Shown here one piece after another: positions 14,736-22,232 of a DNA stretch of 34,917 nucleotides. The translations under genes were made by a program, and so were the position numbers. The DNA comes from CAZPMT01 sp964587655. GTDB taxonomy: Bacteria > Hydrogenedentota > Hydrogenedentia > Hydrogenedentales > SLHB01. The notes under the pieces were generated by a model. The model saw only the letters and a list, made by a program, of their open reading frames with translations. It was not told the origin of the DNA and searched no databases. Every line of letters starts with the position of its first letter. Positions within the stretch are counted from its first letter, which is position 1. The stretch lies in the NCBI GenBank assembly GCA_964587655.1, contig CAZPMT010000047.1, positions 1 to 34,917 on the forward strand, in the 5' to 3' direction.

Positions 14736-16220
14736 ATGAGTCTGGCAAACATGAAAGGCCTGGTGAGCCCGCAAACCCCCAAGGGTTTTCAGGACTACCT
14801 GCCCGAACAGATGGCCGTCCGCGACGGCCTCGTCCAGAAGATAAAGGAAGTGTACCGGCGTTACGGCTTCGTCGAGATCGACACCCCCATCCTCGAATAT
14901 CTCGTCACGCTCATCGGCACCGGCGGCGAGGAAACAAACAAGCAACTGTTCCGTCTCGAAAGCCCGGAGCGCGAAGCCGTCGCGTTGCGCTTCGACCTCA
15001 CGGTCCCGTTCGCGCGCGTGCTGGCCCAGTACCGCGAAAAGATCAAGCTCCCGTTCCGCCGGTACCACATCGGCCCCGTATTTCGCGCGGACAAACCCGG
15101 CGTGGGACGGTTCCGCCAGTTTGTGCAGTTCGATATCGACGTAGCCGGCGCCGCGTCGGTGGCGGTCGACGCCGAAATGATCGCGGCCATGTGCGAGGTC
15201 ATGCGCTCCGTCGGTCTCGTGAACAAAAACGTGGACGGCAAGCGGGTCCAGGAGTTCCAGGTCAAGATCAACGACCGCAAGCTCCTGGATGCCATGCTGT
15301 GCGGCTGTGGCATCGAAGACTTCGAGCGCCACAAACAGGTGTTGCGCGTCGTCGACAAGCTCCAGAAGGCCGGTATGGACAATGTCCGCAAGGAGCTCGG
15401 GGAAGGCCGCATCGATGAGTCCGGCGATCCCATCAAAGGCGTCGGTTTGGACGCGAAGACCATTGACAAAGTTGTGGAATTCATCTCGGTGACGGCGGAT
15501 TCGCGTGGCGCCGTTACGGATGCCGTGGCAAAGGTCTTGCCGAAGACGGAGCTGACGGAAGCGGCCATCGCGGAGATGCGCGAACTCGCCGCTTACCTGG
15601 ACAGCCTCGGCGTGAGCGAACTCGACGCCGTATTCGATCCGAGCCTGGCGCGCGGTCTCGATTACTATACCGGACCAGTCTACGAAGCCGTGCTGCCCGG
15701 CGCGCCGGAATGTGGCTCGGTCATGGGCGGGGGCCGCTATGACGGACTCGTGCAGCGATTCCTGGATACGCCGATCCCGGCGACCGGCGCCTCGATCGGC
15801 CTCGATCGTTTCGCGGAGGCGCTCGTCCGGTGCGGCAAGCTCGATGAAAACGCCGTGCTCACGAAAGTCATGGTGATCTCTACGCCGGGCGTTCCATATA
15901 CGGAACTCCTGCGCGCAGCCGCCGAACTCCGTGCCGCGGGCGTGTCCACCGATGTGTATATCAGCGAAGAGAAATGCGGACTGCGCGACAAGCTCGCCCT
16001 CGCGAATGCGCGCGTGATCCCCGTCGCGGTGATTTTGGGCGAGAGCGAATTGGCTCAAGGCCAGGTGAACGTGAAAGACCTTCGGGCCGGCCTCGACCAG
16101 CGCAAGGACCTGCAAGACCGCGAAGAGTTCCGCAAAGCCGGGAAAGCAGGCCAAGTCACCGTCGAGCGCAAGAAGCTCGTCGAGACCGTTCAGCAGATCC
16201 TCGCGAAATACAACCTCTGA
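14736..16220 (+). CDS. hisS: histidine-tRNA ligase
   Basis: HisRS of 494 residues, a class II aminoacyl-tRNA synthetase that charges tRNA-His. The ATG at 14736 is chosen because AGGAGGTG precedes it by 4 bases; the longer frame would run through the tRNA gene. Motif 2 is FRADKPGVGRFRQF (about 116-129). The histidine-specific motifs are RGLDYYTG (306-313) and GGGRYDGL (331-338), with motif 3 at GASIGLDRFAE. An anticodon-binding domain fills the C-terminus, with a tail ending in a lysine-rich segment. The motif 2 loop differs from the common bacterial RPQKGRYRQF form and resembles the loop of the alphaproteobacterial/eukaryote-like HisRS that recognises A73. This matches the A73 tRNA-His just upstream. 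Confidence 0.95.
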   Translation: MSLANMKGLVSPQTPKGFQDYLPEQMAVRDGLVQKIKEVYRRYGFVEIDTPILEYLVTLIGTGGEETNKQLFRLESPEREAVALRFDLTVPFARVLAQYREKIKLPFRRYHIGPVFRADKPGVGRFRQFVQFDIDVAGAASVAVDAEMIAAMCEVMRSVGLVNKNVDGKRVQEFQVKINDRKLLDAMLCGCGIEDFERHKQVLRVVDKLQKAGMDNVRKELGEGRIDESGDPIKGVGLDAKTIDKVVEFISVTADSRGAVTDAVAKVLPKTELTEAAIAEMRELAAYLDSLGVSELDAVFDPSLARGLDYYTGPVYEAVLPGAPECGSVMGGGRYDGLVQRFLDTPIPATGASIGLDRFAEALVRCGKLDENAVLTKVMVISTPGVPYTELLRAAAELRAAGVSTDVYISEEKCGLRDKLALANARVIPVAVILGESELAQGQVNVKDLRAGLDQRKDLQDREEFRKAGKAGQVTVERKKLVETVQQILAKYNL

Positions 16221-16236
16221 TCGCGTCCCCTACAGC

Positions 16237-17001
16237 CTACGGCCTCTTCTTGGCCTCGCGTTCGAGGCTCCAGAGCTTGGCGTATTTCGTGAAGACGGCG
16301 AAGGCTCCGAGGCCGCACAGCACCGCGCCGTGATAGCCGTCGCGGAAACCCTGCCGCAGAATGTACATCTTGAAAAAGCGCAGCAAGGGCCGCAAGGTGA
16401 GATCCCAAATGTGTGCGCGCTTGCCGCGTTCGTATGCGTCCTGCGCGCCCCATGTAGTGAAGCGCTGGAAAGTTGAGAAGTATTCGTCGAACGTGCGGTA
16501 GGTATCGTGATACATCGGCTCGTCGATCCGGCCCGCCGATCCGTCCACGATGACCTTCGAGTGCACGCGCCGATCCAAATACCGTCCTTTGCGCGTGCGG
16601 AATAGCCGCAGATTGTAGTCGCGCTCCCAGCCGCAATGCTCCATCTTCTTGCCGAAGAAGTAGGAGAGGCGGCGGACGTCGTACCCGTCCATGCTGCCCG
16701 GGTCGCGAATGATGGCGCGTATACGTTCCGCAAGCTCCTCCGACACCCACTCGTCCGCGTCCAATACGAGTGTCCATTCGGTCTCGATCTGGGGAATCGC
16801 CCAGTTCCTCTGCGCGGCAGCGTTGACGTACTCGTGCACGACCACGTGGTTCGAGTACCGGCCCGCCACGTCGTCGGAGCCGTCCGTCGTCTTGGGATCC
16901 ACCACGCAAAACAGGTCGTCCGCCCACTTGACGCTCTCGAGGCATCGCGGCAGACGATCCCCCGCATTCGGGATCAACGTGAGGACGGTTATCTTGCTCA
17001 T
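16237..17001 (-). CDS. family 2 glycosyltransferase, WaaE/LgtF-like
   Basis: The product has 254 residues from the ATG at 17001, which overlaps the upstream stop as ATGA; the longer frame is not supported. It starts with KITVLTLIPNAGDRLPRCL, then has VVDPKTTDGSDDVA and the metal-binding region LVLDADEWVSEELAERI near residues 81-97, as in WaaE/KdtX-type LPS-core glucosyltransferases. The stretch DEPMYHDTYRTFDEYFSTF is typical of that group. A C-terminal hydrophobic portion (LRFFKMYILRQGFRDGYHGA onward) probably lies on the membrane. It pairs with the family 4 glycosyltransferase upstream, suggesting sequential sugar additions to a lipid-linked glycan. The gene is convergent with hisS, 16 bases apart, with no visible terminator between them. 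Confidence 0.85.
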   Translation of the reverse strand: MSKITVLTLIPNAGDRLPRCLESVKWADDLFCVVDPKTTDGSDDVAGRYSNHVVVHEYVNAAAQRNWAIPQIETEWTLVLDADEWVSEELAERIRAIIRDPGSMDGYDVRRLSYFFGKKMEHCGWERDYNLRLFRTRKGRYLDRRVHSKVIVDGSAGRIDEPMYHDTYRTFDEYFSTFQRFTTWGAQDAYERGKRAHIWDLTLRPLLRFFKMYILRQGFRDGYHGAVLCGLGAFAVFTKYAKLWSLEREAKKRP

Positions 17002-18149
17002 CGCGCGGCACGCCTCATTTTGTGCACCTCCAATGCCTTTCCATACGCCTCGATCGTCCGCCGGCAAAACTCCTGCACCGAGAATTCCCTCAACACTCGT
17101 TCGCGGCCCGCGCGGCCCATCCGCAAACGCATTTCCCTGTCGACGGCAAGCCGGCGTATCGCATCCGCCAACGGCTCGACCGTGCCGACCGGCGCCGTGA
17201 ACCCTTCGACGCCGTCGTCGACGATTTCCTTGCACGCCGCAAAATCGGACGTGACCACGGGCTTCTCGGCGGCCATTTGTTCCTTCAGGCTAAATGACGA
17301 CGTTTCTTCGAGCGAGGGCTGTGCGCCGATGTCGAACGCCTGAACGCAGCGTTGCATATCCTCCCGCTGTCCCGCGAACGTGACCGCGTGTGCGATTCCC
17401 AGGTCTCTGGCAAGGGTTGCGAGTTCGTCCTTGCTGCCGCCATGGCCGAGCACCAGAAGGCGCAGATTGGGCAACTCCTTTATGAGAAGGCCCACGGCCC
17501 GGAACAGCAAGTCGTGCCCCTTGACGGGATTCAGCCGTGCAGCGATGCCGATGACGACGTCCTCATTCGAGTAGCCGAACTCGGCGCGCGCCGCATCTCT
17601 CAAGACTGGATCCGGTCGGTAGAACTCGGCATCCACTCCGTTGTGAACGGTCGCAAGGCGCTGCCTGTCGAACATCGGCTGCGCCGCGAACTGGTCCTGC
17701 ATGTAGCGGCAGACAATGATCTGAAAGTCGGTCCAGTCCCGGTTCAGCACCCGGTTCGGCCAGGAATTGCCCACGAGATACGTGTTGTGCCGCGTGCGCA
17801 CCAGGCAAGAGGGCCTCCCCAGCAAACGATTCGAGACGGCGGCCACCCAGTGGTCCTGCGAACTGTTAACGTGGATGATGTCAGGCTTCTGTTCGATCAG
17901 TACGCTTCGCATCAGCGCGAGGTCGTGCCGCCACGCGCGCGGACGCAAACCGCCGCGAAAAACGTACTCATCCAGCACCGGCACATCGGCCATGCGTCCT
18001 CGATCCGCCAGGACGCTCTTGGACTTGCACCCAATGAGGATCCGGCGCCCGGACTTCCGGAGCTGGTCGGCGAGACTGACAACGTATCGCGCCTCACCGC
18101 CGCCGCCGGTCCGGGCGTTGGTGATGAGAACGCTCAACGGGCTTGACAT
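16998..18149 (-). CDS. family 4 glycosyltransferase (GT-B fold)
   Basis: The product has 383 residues from the ATG at 18149, which has a strong GGAGGAAG ribosome binding site. The open frame reaches further upstream only through a repeat and should not be used. The N-terminal domain begins SVLITNARTGGGGEARYV, the acceptor-site loop. The C-terminal domain has IGIAARLNPVKGHDLLF and the E-x7-E donor-binding motif in EETSSFSLKEQMAAEKPVV. A final helical region is typical of GT4 enzymes such as WbnE or PimB-like mannosyl/glucosyl transferases. Its last codon overlaps the start of the family 2 transferase, so both are one operon. Sugar donor is unknown. Confidence 0.88.
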   Translation of the reverse strand: MSSPLSVLITNARTGGGGEARYVVSLADQLRKSGRRILIGCKSKSVLADRGRMADVPVLDEYVFRGGLRPRAWRHDLALMRSVLIEQKPDIIHVNSSQDHWVAAVSNRLLGRPSCLVRTRHNTYLVGNSWPNRVLNRDWTDFQIIVCRYMQDQFAAQPMFDRQRLATVHNGVDAEFYRPDPVLRDAARAEFGYSNEDVVIGIAARLNPVKGHDLLFRAVGLLIKELPNLRLLVLGHGGSKDELATLARDLGIAHAVTFAGQREDMQRCVQAFDIGAQPSLEETSSFSLKEQMAAEKPVVTSDFAACKEIVDDGVEGFTAPVGTVEPLADAIRRLAVDREMRLRMGRAGRERVLREFSVQEFCRRTIEAYGKALEVHKMRRAAR

Positions 18150-18520
18150 CAACTCTTCCTCCGGGTTGCCAAGATCCGCACGTAAGATACGAGACCGCAC
18201 CGAATAACTCGTGCCGATTGGTTCCGTGGCCGCGGCGTCCTCGCCGCGTTTTCGCCAAGAACCGCTTGATGCGAAGTATACGCCCCGAAACGCGGCGAGG
18301 ACGCCGCGGCCACGGAGCCGCACGAATGCTAAGAAGCGTTCGCTCTGCTCTTACATGCAAATCGTGACGGGTTGCCGTCCTCATTGTGCAAGACCTGGGC
18401 ATGCCGGTCAACTCGACGGCGCGCTTTGTGGCGAAACGGATGCGTGTGGTATGGTTCGATACGCCGCGTTGATTGTTCGCGGCGAAGGGGCAGTCCACAA
18501 ACCGGAGCGCGGAACCGAAC
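18150..18520. other. non-coding gap between divergent genes
   Basis: This 371-base gap separates the minus-strand glycosyltransferase pair from the plus-strand PIG-L gene. Apart from the inverted repeat at 18223-18316 I see no gene, RNA or convincing promoter. Open frames here encode arginine-rich shadow peptides from the GC-rich repeat arms and have no family features. Confidence 0.6.
18223..18316. repeat. 29-bp perfect inverted repeat with 36-bp spacer
   Basis: The arm at 18223-18251 is the exact reverse complement of the arm at 18288-18316. Each arm also contains a smaller self-pairing core, CGCGGCG/CGCCGCG. Short TCGTGC/GCACGA words further out extend the symmetry with a gap. It sits between two divergent genes, so it is not a terminator for both. 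It looks like a small mobile or dispersed element with terminal inverted repeats, but no target duplication is obvious. Confidence 0.8.
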
Positions 18521-19519
18521 GTGCCGACAGAGATCGTAGTGGCGTTGTGGGGCTTCGCAGTTGCCTGGCTGATTGCCAACCTCGCGGTCCTCGTACACAA
18601 CCGATTGTTGTTTTGCCGCCGAGGGGATTTCACGTCAGGCGGCAGCCTTCTCGTGGTCGTCGCCCATCAGGACGACGAGATCATCGTTGCCGGCGGAGCG
18701 ATGTTGAAGACCCTCGCAAAGGGCGGCGAGGTCCACGTCATATTCACCGTCGACGGCGTCACTCGGGATCCTTCCCTGACGCATGACGCCGTTCGCCGGC
18801 GGATTGAATCGCGCGAGCGAGAATCGCTAAATGCCCTGGCCGACCTCGGCATACCCGAACGGAACGCGCACTTCCTGCGCTATGAAAACGAGCAGGGCCT
18901 CCGGCAGCCGGCAAACGCCGTCGAGGCTATCGATAAGGTCTCTCGCCTTATACGTGAACTCGACCCGTATGCAATCGTGACCTGCACTTTCGAGGGAAGC
19001 CACTGCGACCATGACTTGACGAACTTCATTGTAGCGCGGGCGGTTGAAGAGGCGGGATTCCCGCGCGAGAAGGTTTTCGAGGCCCCGGAATACAATCGAT
19101 TCTATCTGCGCGAATACCTCGAGCGTAAGATGAACCACTTCTTGCTTGTCCGATTTCGCATGCCCCCGCGTTTCCTGCCCGGCGCGGACCCTGGACGAGC
19201 CCTCGCAATGTCTCGTGAAGAGCTTTCGAGGAAGAGATCGCTGTTCCGGCACTTCAAGACGCAGGAGCCTGAGCGTCTCGCCACGCGTTTCGACTTTCCC
19301 GATCAATTCCGGGCGCTCTGTTCATACGACTACGCCAAAGGCCCCTTCAAACCATCCGCATCGCTCCGTTATCGTCTTGGCTCCTGGTTGAAGAAGAAGG
19401 ACCGCGGCCCGTTTTCCGGTTCCATGACCGCGGACGACTACCAACGAATCTACACTTCCCTCGAGGAGGCGTGGAGAACGCGCCGGTCGCACTTGTCTTC
19501 GGAGTTCCGGCTTCAATGA
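18521..19519 (+). CDS. PIG-L family deacetylase with N-terminal membrane anchor
   Basis: The product is a LmbE/PIG-L metal-dependent N-acetylglucosaminyl deacetylase of 332 residues, probably acting on an amino-sugar-containing glycolipid or glycan. A membrane helix occupies about residues 5-27. The zinc motif AHQDDE lies at 48-53, and the second metal motif in EGSHCDHDLTN near residue 165. The C-terminal part does not match a domain I can name. Start choice is uncertain: the frame begins with a TTG at 18473, but the GTG at 18521 lies just before the membrane helix and is preferred; neither has a strong ribosome binding site. The stop overlaps the mntP start as ATGA. Nearby glycosyltransferases support a glycan role. 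Confidence 0.8.
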   Translation: MPTEIVVALWGFAVAWLIANLAVLVHNRLLFCRRGDFTSGGSLLVVVAHQDDEIIVAGGAMLKTLAKGGEVHVIFTVDGVTRDPSLTHDAVRRRIESRERESLNALADLGIPERNAHFLRYENEQGLRQPANAVEAIDKVSRLIRELDPYAIVTCTFEGSHCDHDLTNFIVARAVEEAGFPREKVFEAPEYNRFYLREYLERKMNHFLLVRFRMPPRFLPGADPGRALAMSREELSRKRSLFRHFKTQEPERLATRFDFPDQFRALCSYDYAKGPFKPSASLRYRLGSWLKKKDRGPFSGSMTADDYQRIYTSLEEAWRTRRSHLSSEFRLQ

Positions 19520-20088
19520 GCCTATTCGTTGTCCTCGGCATCGCCGTGGGGTTGGCGATGGACACTTTGGCCGTGGCCATCGCCACGAGCGTCATGCTCG
19601 GCGGCGTCACGCGCCGCCAAGTGTTCCGGTTCTCATTCCACTTCGGACTGTTCCAGGCGCTGATGCCTACCCTCGGATGGATGGCCGGGACGACCGTCGT
19701 CGGATATATCCAAGGCTACGACCATTGGATAGCCTTCGGACTCCTTGCGTTCATCGGCGGAAAAGCCGTTTACGAAGCGCTCACCGAGAAGGAAGAGGAA
19801 CGAGAAGCGGAAAAGAGCGACCCAACGCGCGGGCTGAGTCTCATCATCCTTTCGACCGCCACGAGTATCGACGCGCTTGCCGTGGGACTCAGTTTCGCCG
19901 TGCTGCACGTCCGGATATGGTATCCGGTGGCGGTGATTGGCGTCGTGACCGCGGCCATCACTTGTTTGGGAATGTTAGTGGGGAGCCGTCTTGGGGCGCG
20001 CTTTGGACAACGCGTTGAGGTCTTCGGCGGCCTCATCCTTATCGGCATCGGGCTGAAGATCCTGATTCAACACCTTACCGCGCTGTGA
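19516..20088 (+). CDS. mntP: putative manganese efflux pump MntP
   Basis: MntP (UPF0059) family of 190 residues, exporting Mn(II) across the inner membrane. Six hydrophobic helices can be traced. The two half-repeats carry the conserved acidic motifs GLAMDTLAVAIATS (about 12-25) and STATSIDALAVGLSF. A charged KEEEREAEK loop lies between helices 3 and 4. The ATG at 19516 is chosen because it has GGAG 11 bases upstream and overlaps the PIG-L stop; the longer GTG start lacks support. Its last 114 bases overlap the convergent nrdR gene. No manganese riboswitch (yybP-ykoY) is visible upstream, so regulation is probably through the PIG-L transcript. Confidence 0.92.
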   Translation: MSLFVVLGIAVGLAMDTLAVAIATSVMLGGVTRRQVFRFSFHFGLFQALMPTLGWMAGTTVVGYIQGYDHWIAFGLLAFIGGKAVYEALTEKEEEREAEKSDPTRGLSLIILSTATSIDALAVGLSFAVLHVRIWYPVAVIGVVTAAITCLGMLVGSRLGARFGQRVEVFGGLILIGIGLKILIQHLTAL

Positions 20089-20541
20089 AGGCTCGCTCAA
20101 CATCCGCTTCAGTTCGGACATGAACTCGTTCAGGTCCTTGAACTGCCGGTAAACCGACGCAAACCGGACGTACGCGACCTCGTCCAGCTTCTTTAGACGA
20201 TCCATGATCGCCTCGCCGATCGCGCGTGTCGCGACCTCGTGATCGGATGTATTGAAAAGCTGCCGCTCGATATCGTCGATCATGACGTCGACCTGATCCA
20301 GACTGATCGGACGCTTCTCGATGGCTTTCAGGACGCCGCTCTTCATCTTCCACCGGTCAAACGGCTCCCGGCGTCCGTCCTTCTTGATCACCATCTGGGC
20401 GACTTCCTCGATGCGTTCATACGTAGTGAAACGTCTCCCGCAATTCAGACACTCCCGCCGCCGCCGGATGGCGTCCCCCTCCTTGGAAGTCCTCGAATCT
20501 ACGACCTTGCCCTCGCTCTCAGCGCAGAATGGACATCGCAT
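19975..20541 (-). CDS. nrdR: transcriptional repressor NrdR
   Basis: NrdR of 188 residues, a nucleotide-sensing repressor of ribonucleotide reductase genes. The zinc ribbon has Cys3, Cys6, Cys31 and Cys34 (MRCPFC and CLNCG). An ATP-cone domain follows from about residue 49 (VIKKDGRREPFDRWKMKSG) to 140, including YVRFASVYRQFKD. Typical NrdR is about 150-160 residues; here a charged tail of some 38 residues overlaps the 3' end of mntP on the other strand. The tail is hydrophilic and could be a recent read-through extension. A sigma-70 promoter and two NrdR-box-like sites lie upstream, suggesting self-regulation. No nrdA/nrdB gene is in this window. Confidence 0.95.
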   Translation of the reverse strand: MRCPFCAESEGKVVDSRTSKEGDAIRRRRECLNCGRRFTTYERIEEVAQMVIKKDGRREPFDRWKMKSGVLKAIEKRPISLDQVDVMIDDIERQLFNTSDHEVATRAIGEAIMDRLKKLDEVAYVRFASVYRQFKDLNEFMSELKRMLSEPSQRGKVLNQDLQPDADKDEAAEDLNALSKARPKTAPH

Positions 20542-20597
20542 ATCACGACTCTAGCTCCGTACGTCGACCACAACGATTTTCCATCATCCCCGATGCA

Positions 20598-20613
20598 CAT
20601 CAATATATTGTGT
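20598..20613 (-). promoter_or_regulatory. NrdR-box-like operator, downstream site
   Basis: The core CAATATATTG (20601-20610) is a perfect palindrome. Over 16 bases it matches 13 positions of the known NrdR box acaCwATATaTwGtgt. It lies at or just past the predicted transcription start of nrdR. Confidence 0.65.
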
Positions 20614-20620
20614 TGGAGAG

Positions 20621-20649
20621 ACTCTAACAGATACTACATGCTGTGTCAA
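20621..20649 (-). promoter_or_regulatory. sigma-70 promoter for nrdR
   Basis: On the minus strand a perfect TTGACA (20644-20649) is followed by a 17-base spacer and TAGAGT (20621-20626). The -35 overlaps the rsmD stop codon. The predicted start of transcription is about 70 bases before the nrdR ATG. Confidence 0.72.
20631..20646 (-). promoter_or_regulatory. NrdR-box-like operator, upstream site
   Basis: It matches 12 of 16 positions of the NrdR box and lies between the -35 and -10 elements. The gap to the downstream site is 17 bases (33 centre to centre), close to the three-turn spacing of known tandem NrdR boxes. It is weaker than the downstream site. Confidence 0.5.
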
Positions 20650-21206
20650 GAGAAAAACGATAGGGCCGTTTCACCGTACCGGGCTTGGCGTGCGCAGGCG
20701 AAATACGCCGTTTTCTCAGGAAGGCTGCTGCGGAAATCGTGTTCGATGACGACAATCGCCCCGACCGCGAGGACCCTCGCGTCGTACAAGGCGTCGAGAA
20801 GCTTCGCATACGCGTCCGGGTCGTCCCGCGCGTACCCATAGGGCGGGTCCGCAAACACGATATCGTACCGTGTGCTGTGGCTGGACAGAGTGGAGAGTCC
20901 CTTAGGCAGGTCGAGTCGGCAAACTACCGCATTCGCGGCCAACCGCGCGGCGTCGAGATTGCGGCGAATCATATCCAGGGATCGGGCGTCGTTGTCAACA
21001 AAGGCGGCGGATGCCGCGCCGCGAGACAACGCCTCGATACCGTTCGCGCCCGTCCCTGCGAACATGTCCAGGAAGTGAGCGCCCTCGACACGAGGGGTCA
21101 AGATGCTGAACAGCGCTTCCCGGACGCGATCAAGCGTCGGCCGCACACGCAATCCCTTGAGCGCGACCAATCGTGTTCCCTTCGCTGTCCCGGCAATCAC
21201 ACGCAT
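20646..21206 (-). CDS. rsmD: 16S rRNA (guanine(966)-N(2))-methyltransferase
   Basis: RsmD of 186 residues methylates G966 of 16S rRNA. The start MRVIAGTAKGTRLVALKG is typical of the family, followed by RPTLDRVREALFSIL, the SAM-binding FLDMFAGTGANGIEALSRGA (about 45-64) and the catalytic DPPYGYA near residue 120. A final IEHDFRSSLPE strand and short tail complete the fold. The gene ends inside the nrdR promoter. Upstream is a gap of about 157 bases with a short palindrome, so rsmD probably has its own promoter, which I cannot pick with confidence. In many bacteria rsmD is next to coaD; that is not so here. Confidence 0.93.
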   Translation of the reverse strand: MRVIAGTAKGTRLVALKGLRVRPTLDRVREALFSILTPRVEGAHFLDMFAGTGANGIEALSRGAASAAFVDNDARSLDMIRRNLDAARLAANAVVCRLDLPKGLSTLSSHSTRYDIVFADPPYGYARDDPDAYAKLLDALYDARVLAVGAIVVIEHDFRSSLPEKTAYFACARQARYGETALSFFS

Positions 21207-21221
21207 ACGCGCCCGTCTGAA

Positions 21222-21238
21222 GCGGATGTTTCGTCCGC
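21222..21238. repeat. short palindrome upstream of rsmD
   Basis: GCGGA and TCCGC arms flank a 7-base centre. It lies between the methyltransferase stop and the rsmD start. It could act as a weak terminator or be one more of the dispersed palindromes. The remaining bases up to 21363 hold only a short open frame with no recognisable family. Confidence 0.4.
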
Positions 21239-21363
21239 CACATCTTGAAGGCTCAGGCTAGAAGAACACGGACCCAGGATGCAAGCCAAACCGATTCAAG
21301 AACGAGATTCCGAGCCTGATTCGCCTCGCGCAGTGTGTCATGGATTGTGTGCGTACTCCTGGA

Positions 21364-22197
21364 CTAGCGCTTCTTTGCGAGCAAAGTAAAATGCGTGACG
21401 AACTCAGATTTGTCGAGCGCAAGCATTCTCATGGATTGAAGAATATTTGCCTTCGCGACATCGCTGGATTCCGTCGCCGCAAATTCCTCAAGGCAGCGGC
21501 GAGTATCATCAAGCCAGAAGAGCCTGCCGCTCGAAGAAGCCTCGCACCGAATAACATCCATGAATACTTCTCTTTCAAAATGGCGTTTCCACCAATCTGG
21601 TGAATGGTAGGCAAATGATTCGGAGTGAAAGTATTCCTTAGGCGTATTATCATCCAACTCTGTCCGATAACATGGACCGCCAATGCATATCTTTCCATTT
21701 GGTCTTAGGAATTTAGTGAACTTGCGGAGAAAGAAATCATCCGTTCCGAAATAGTGAAATGCGTCCATACAAAAGATCACATCGAAGTAGTCGTCCGCAA
21801 ACGGAAGATTCCTTGCTTCAGCCCGCAGTGGCGCCACCCTATCTTCCAGATGGTGCTGCACGATGTACTTCCAGTTTTCGCTGGGATCAATCCACAAATC
21901 CGCGGCGGTCACTCTTGCGCCGAAATGCTTCGCCAGAAATACTGACGTACGTGCGCGTCCACAACCTAGGTCCAGCACGCGCGCTCCTTCGCAAATATCG
22001 AGTTGCTCAGCCATCTGTGAGGCAAGAAAGAGGCCACCTGGCCCCATTGCCCCATCAACACACTCCTCCCAAGTGTAGCCTTCGAGCAGAGGAAACTCAT
22101 CCAGGGACATTCGAGGAAACAGTGGAAAGAGATCCTGGACGTCCACGTCAGGAAATCTATCAATAAGTTGGTTCGCGTCTTCGTCGAAATGCCGCAT
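21364..22197 (-). CDS. class I SAM-dependent methyltransferase, low GC, probable insertion
   Basis: This 277-residue methyltransferase has SAM motif I VLDLGCGRARTSVFLAKHF (about 74-92), the acidic VTAADLW strand and an FDVIFCMDAFHYFG post-motif segment. The C-terminal third (SPDWWKRHFER onward) is typical of small-molecule methyltransferases of the cyclopropane-synthase/SmtA type; the substrate is unknown. The ATG at 22197 has a full AAGGAGG ribosome binding site. Base use differs from its neighbours: 21601-21720 is 40% G+C by hand count, against 73% in a 60-base sample of trpE (23161-23220). It begins directly after a broken trpS start, so it appears to have been brought in by recombination. 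Few bases separate its ribosome binding site from the trpS remnant. Confidence 0.85.
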   Translation of the reverse strand: MRHFDEDANQLIDRFPDVDVQDLFPLFPRMSLDEFPLLEGYTWEECVDGAMGPGGLFLASQMAEQLDICEGARVLDLGCGRARTSVFLAKHFGARVTAADLWIDPSENWKYIVQHHLEDRVAPLRAEARNLPFADDYFDVIFCMDAFHYFGTDDFFLRKFTKFLRPNGKICIGGPCYRTELDDNTPKEYFHSESFAYHSPDWWKRHFEREVFMDVIRCEASSSGRLFWLDDTRRCLEEFAATESSDVAKANILQSMRMLALDKSEFVTHFTLLAKKR

Positions 22198-22232
22198 CTT
22201 AGAAATACCTCCTTAGTTTCGCATCTTGTGAC

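Noticed and set aside
18445..18480. Possible promoter (TTGTGG, 18 bases, TATGGT) before the PIG-L gene.
   Set aside because: Only three and four of six bases match, and the gap is GC-rich; not better than chance.
18211..18786. Arginine-rich open frames across the 18.2-18.6 kb gap.
   Set aside because: They are produced by the GC-rich inverted repeat arms and by a shadow frame of the PIG-L gene; no ribosome binding site or domain is seen.
21241..21363. Possible C-terminal remnant of trpS downstream of the methyltransferase.
   Set aside because: Translations on the minus strand in all frames show no TrpRS segment; the short open frame there matches nothing I recognise.
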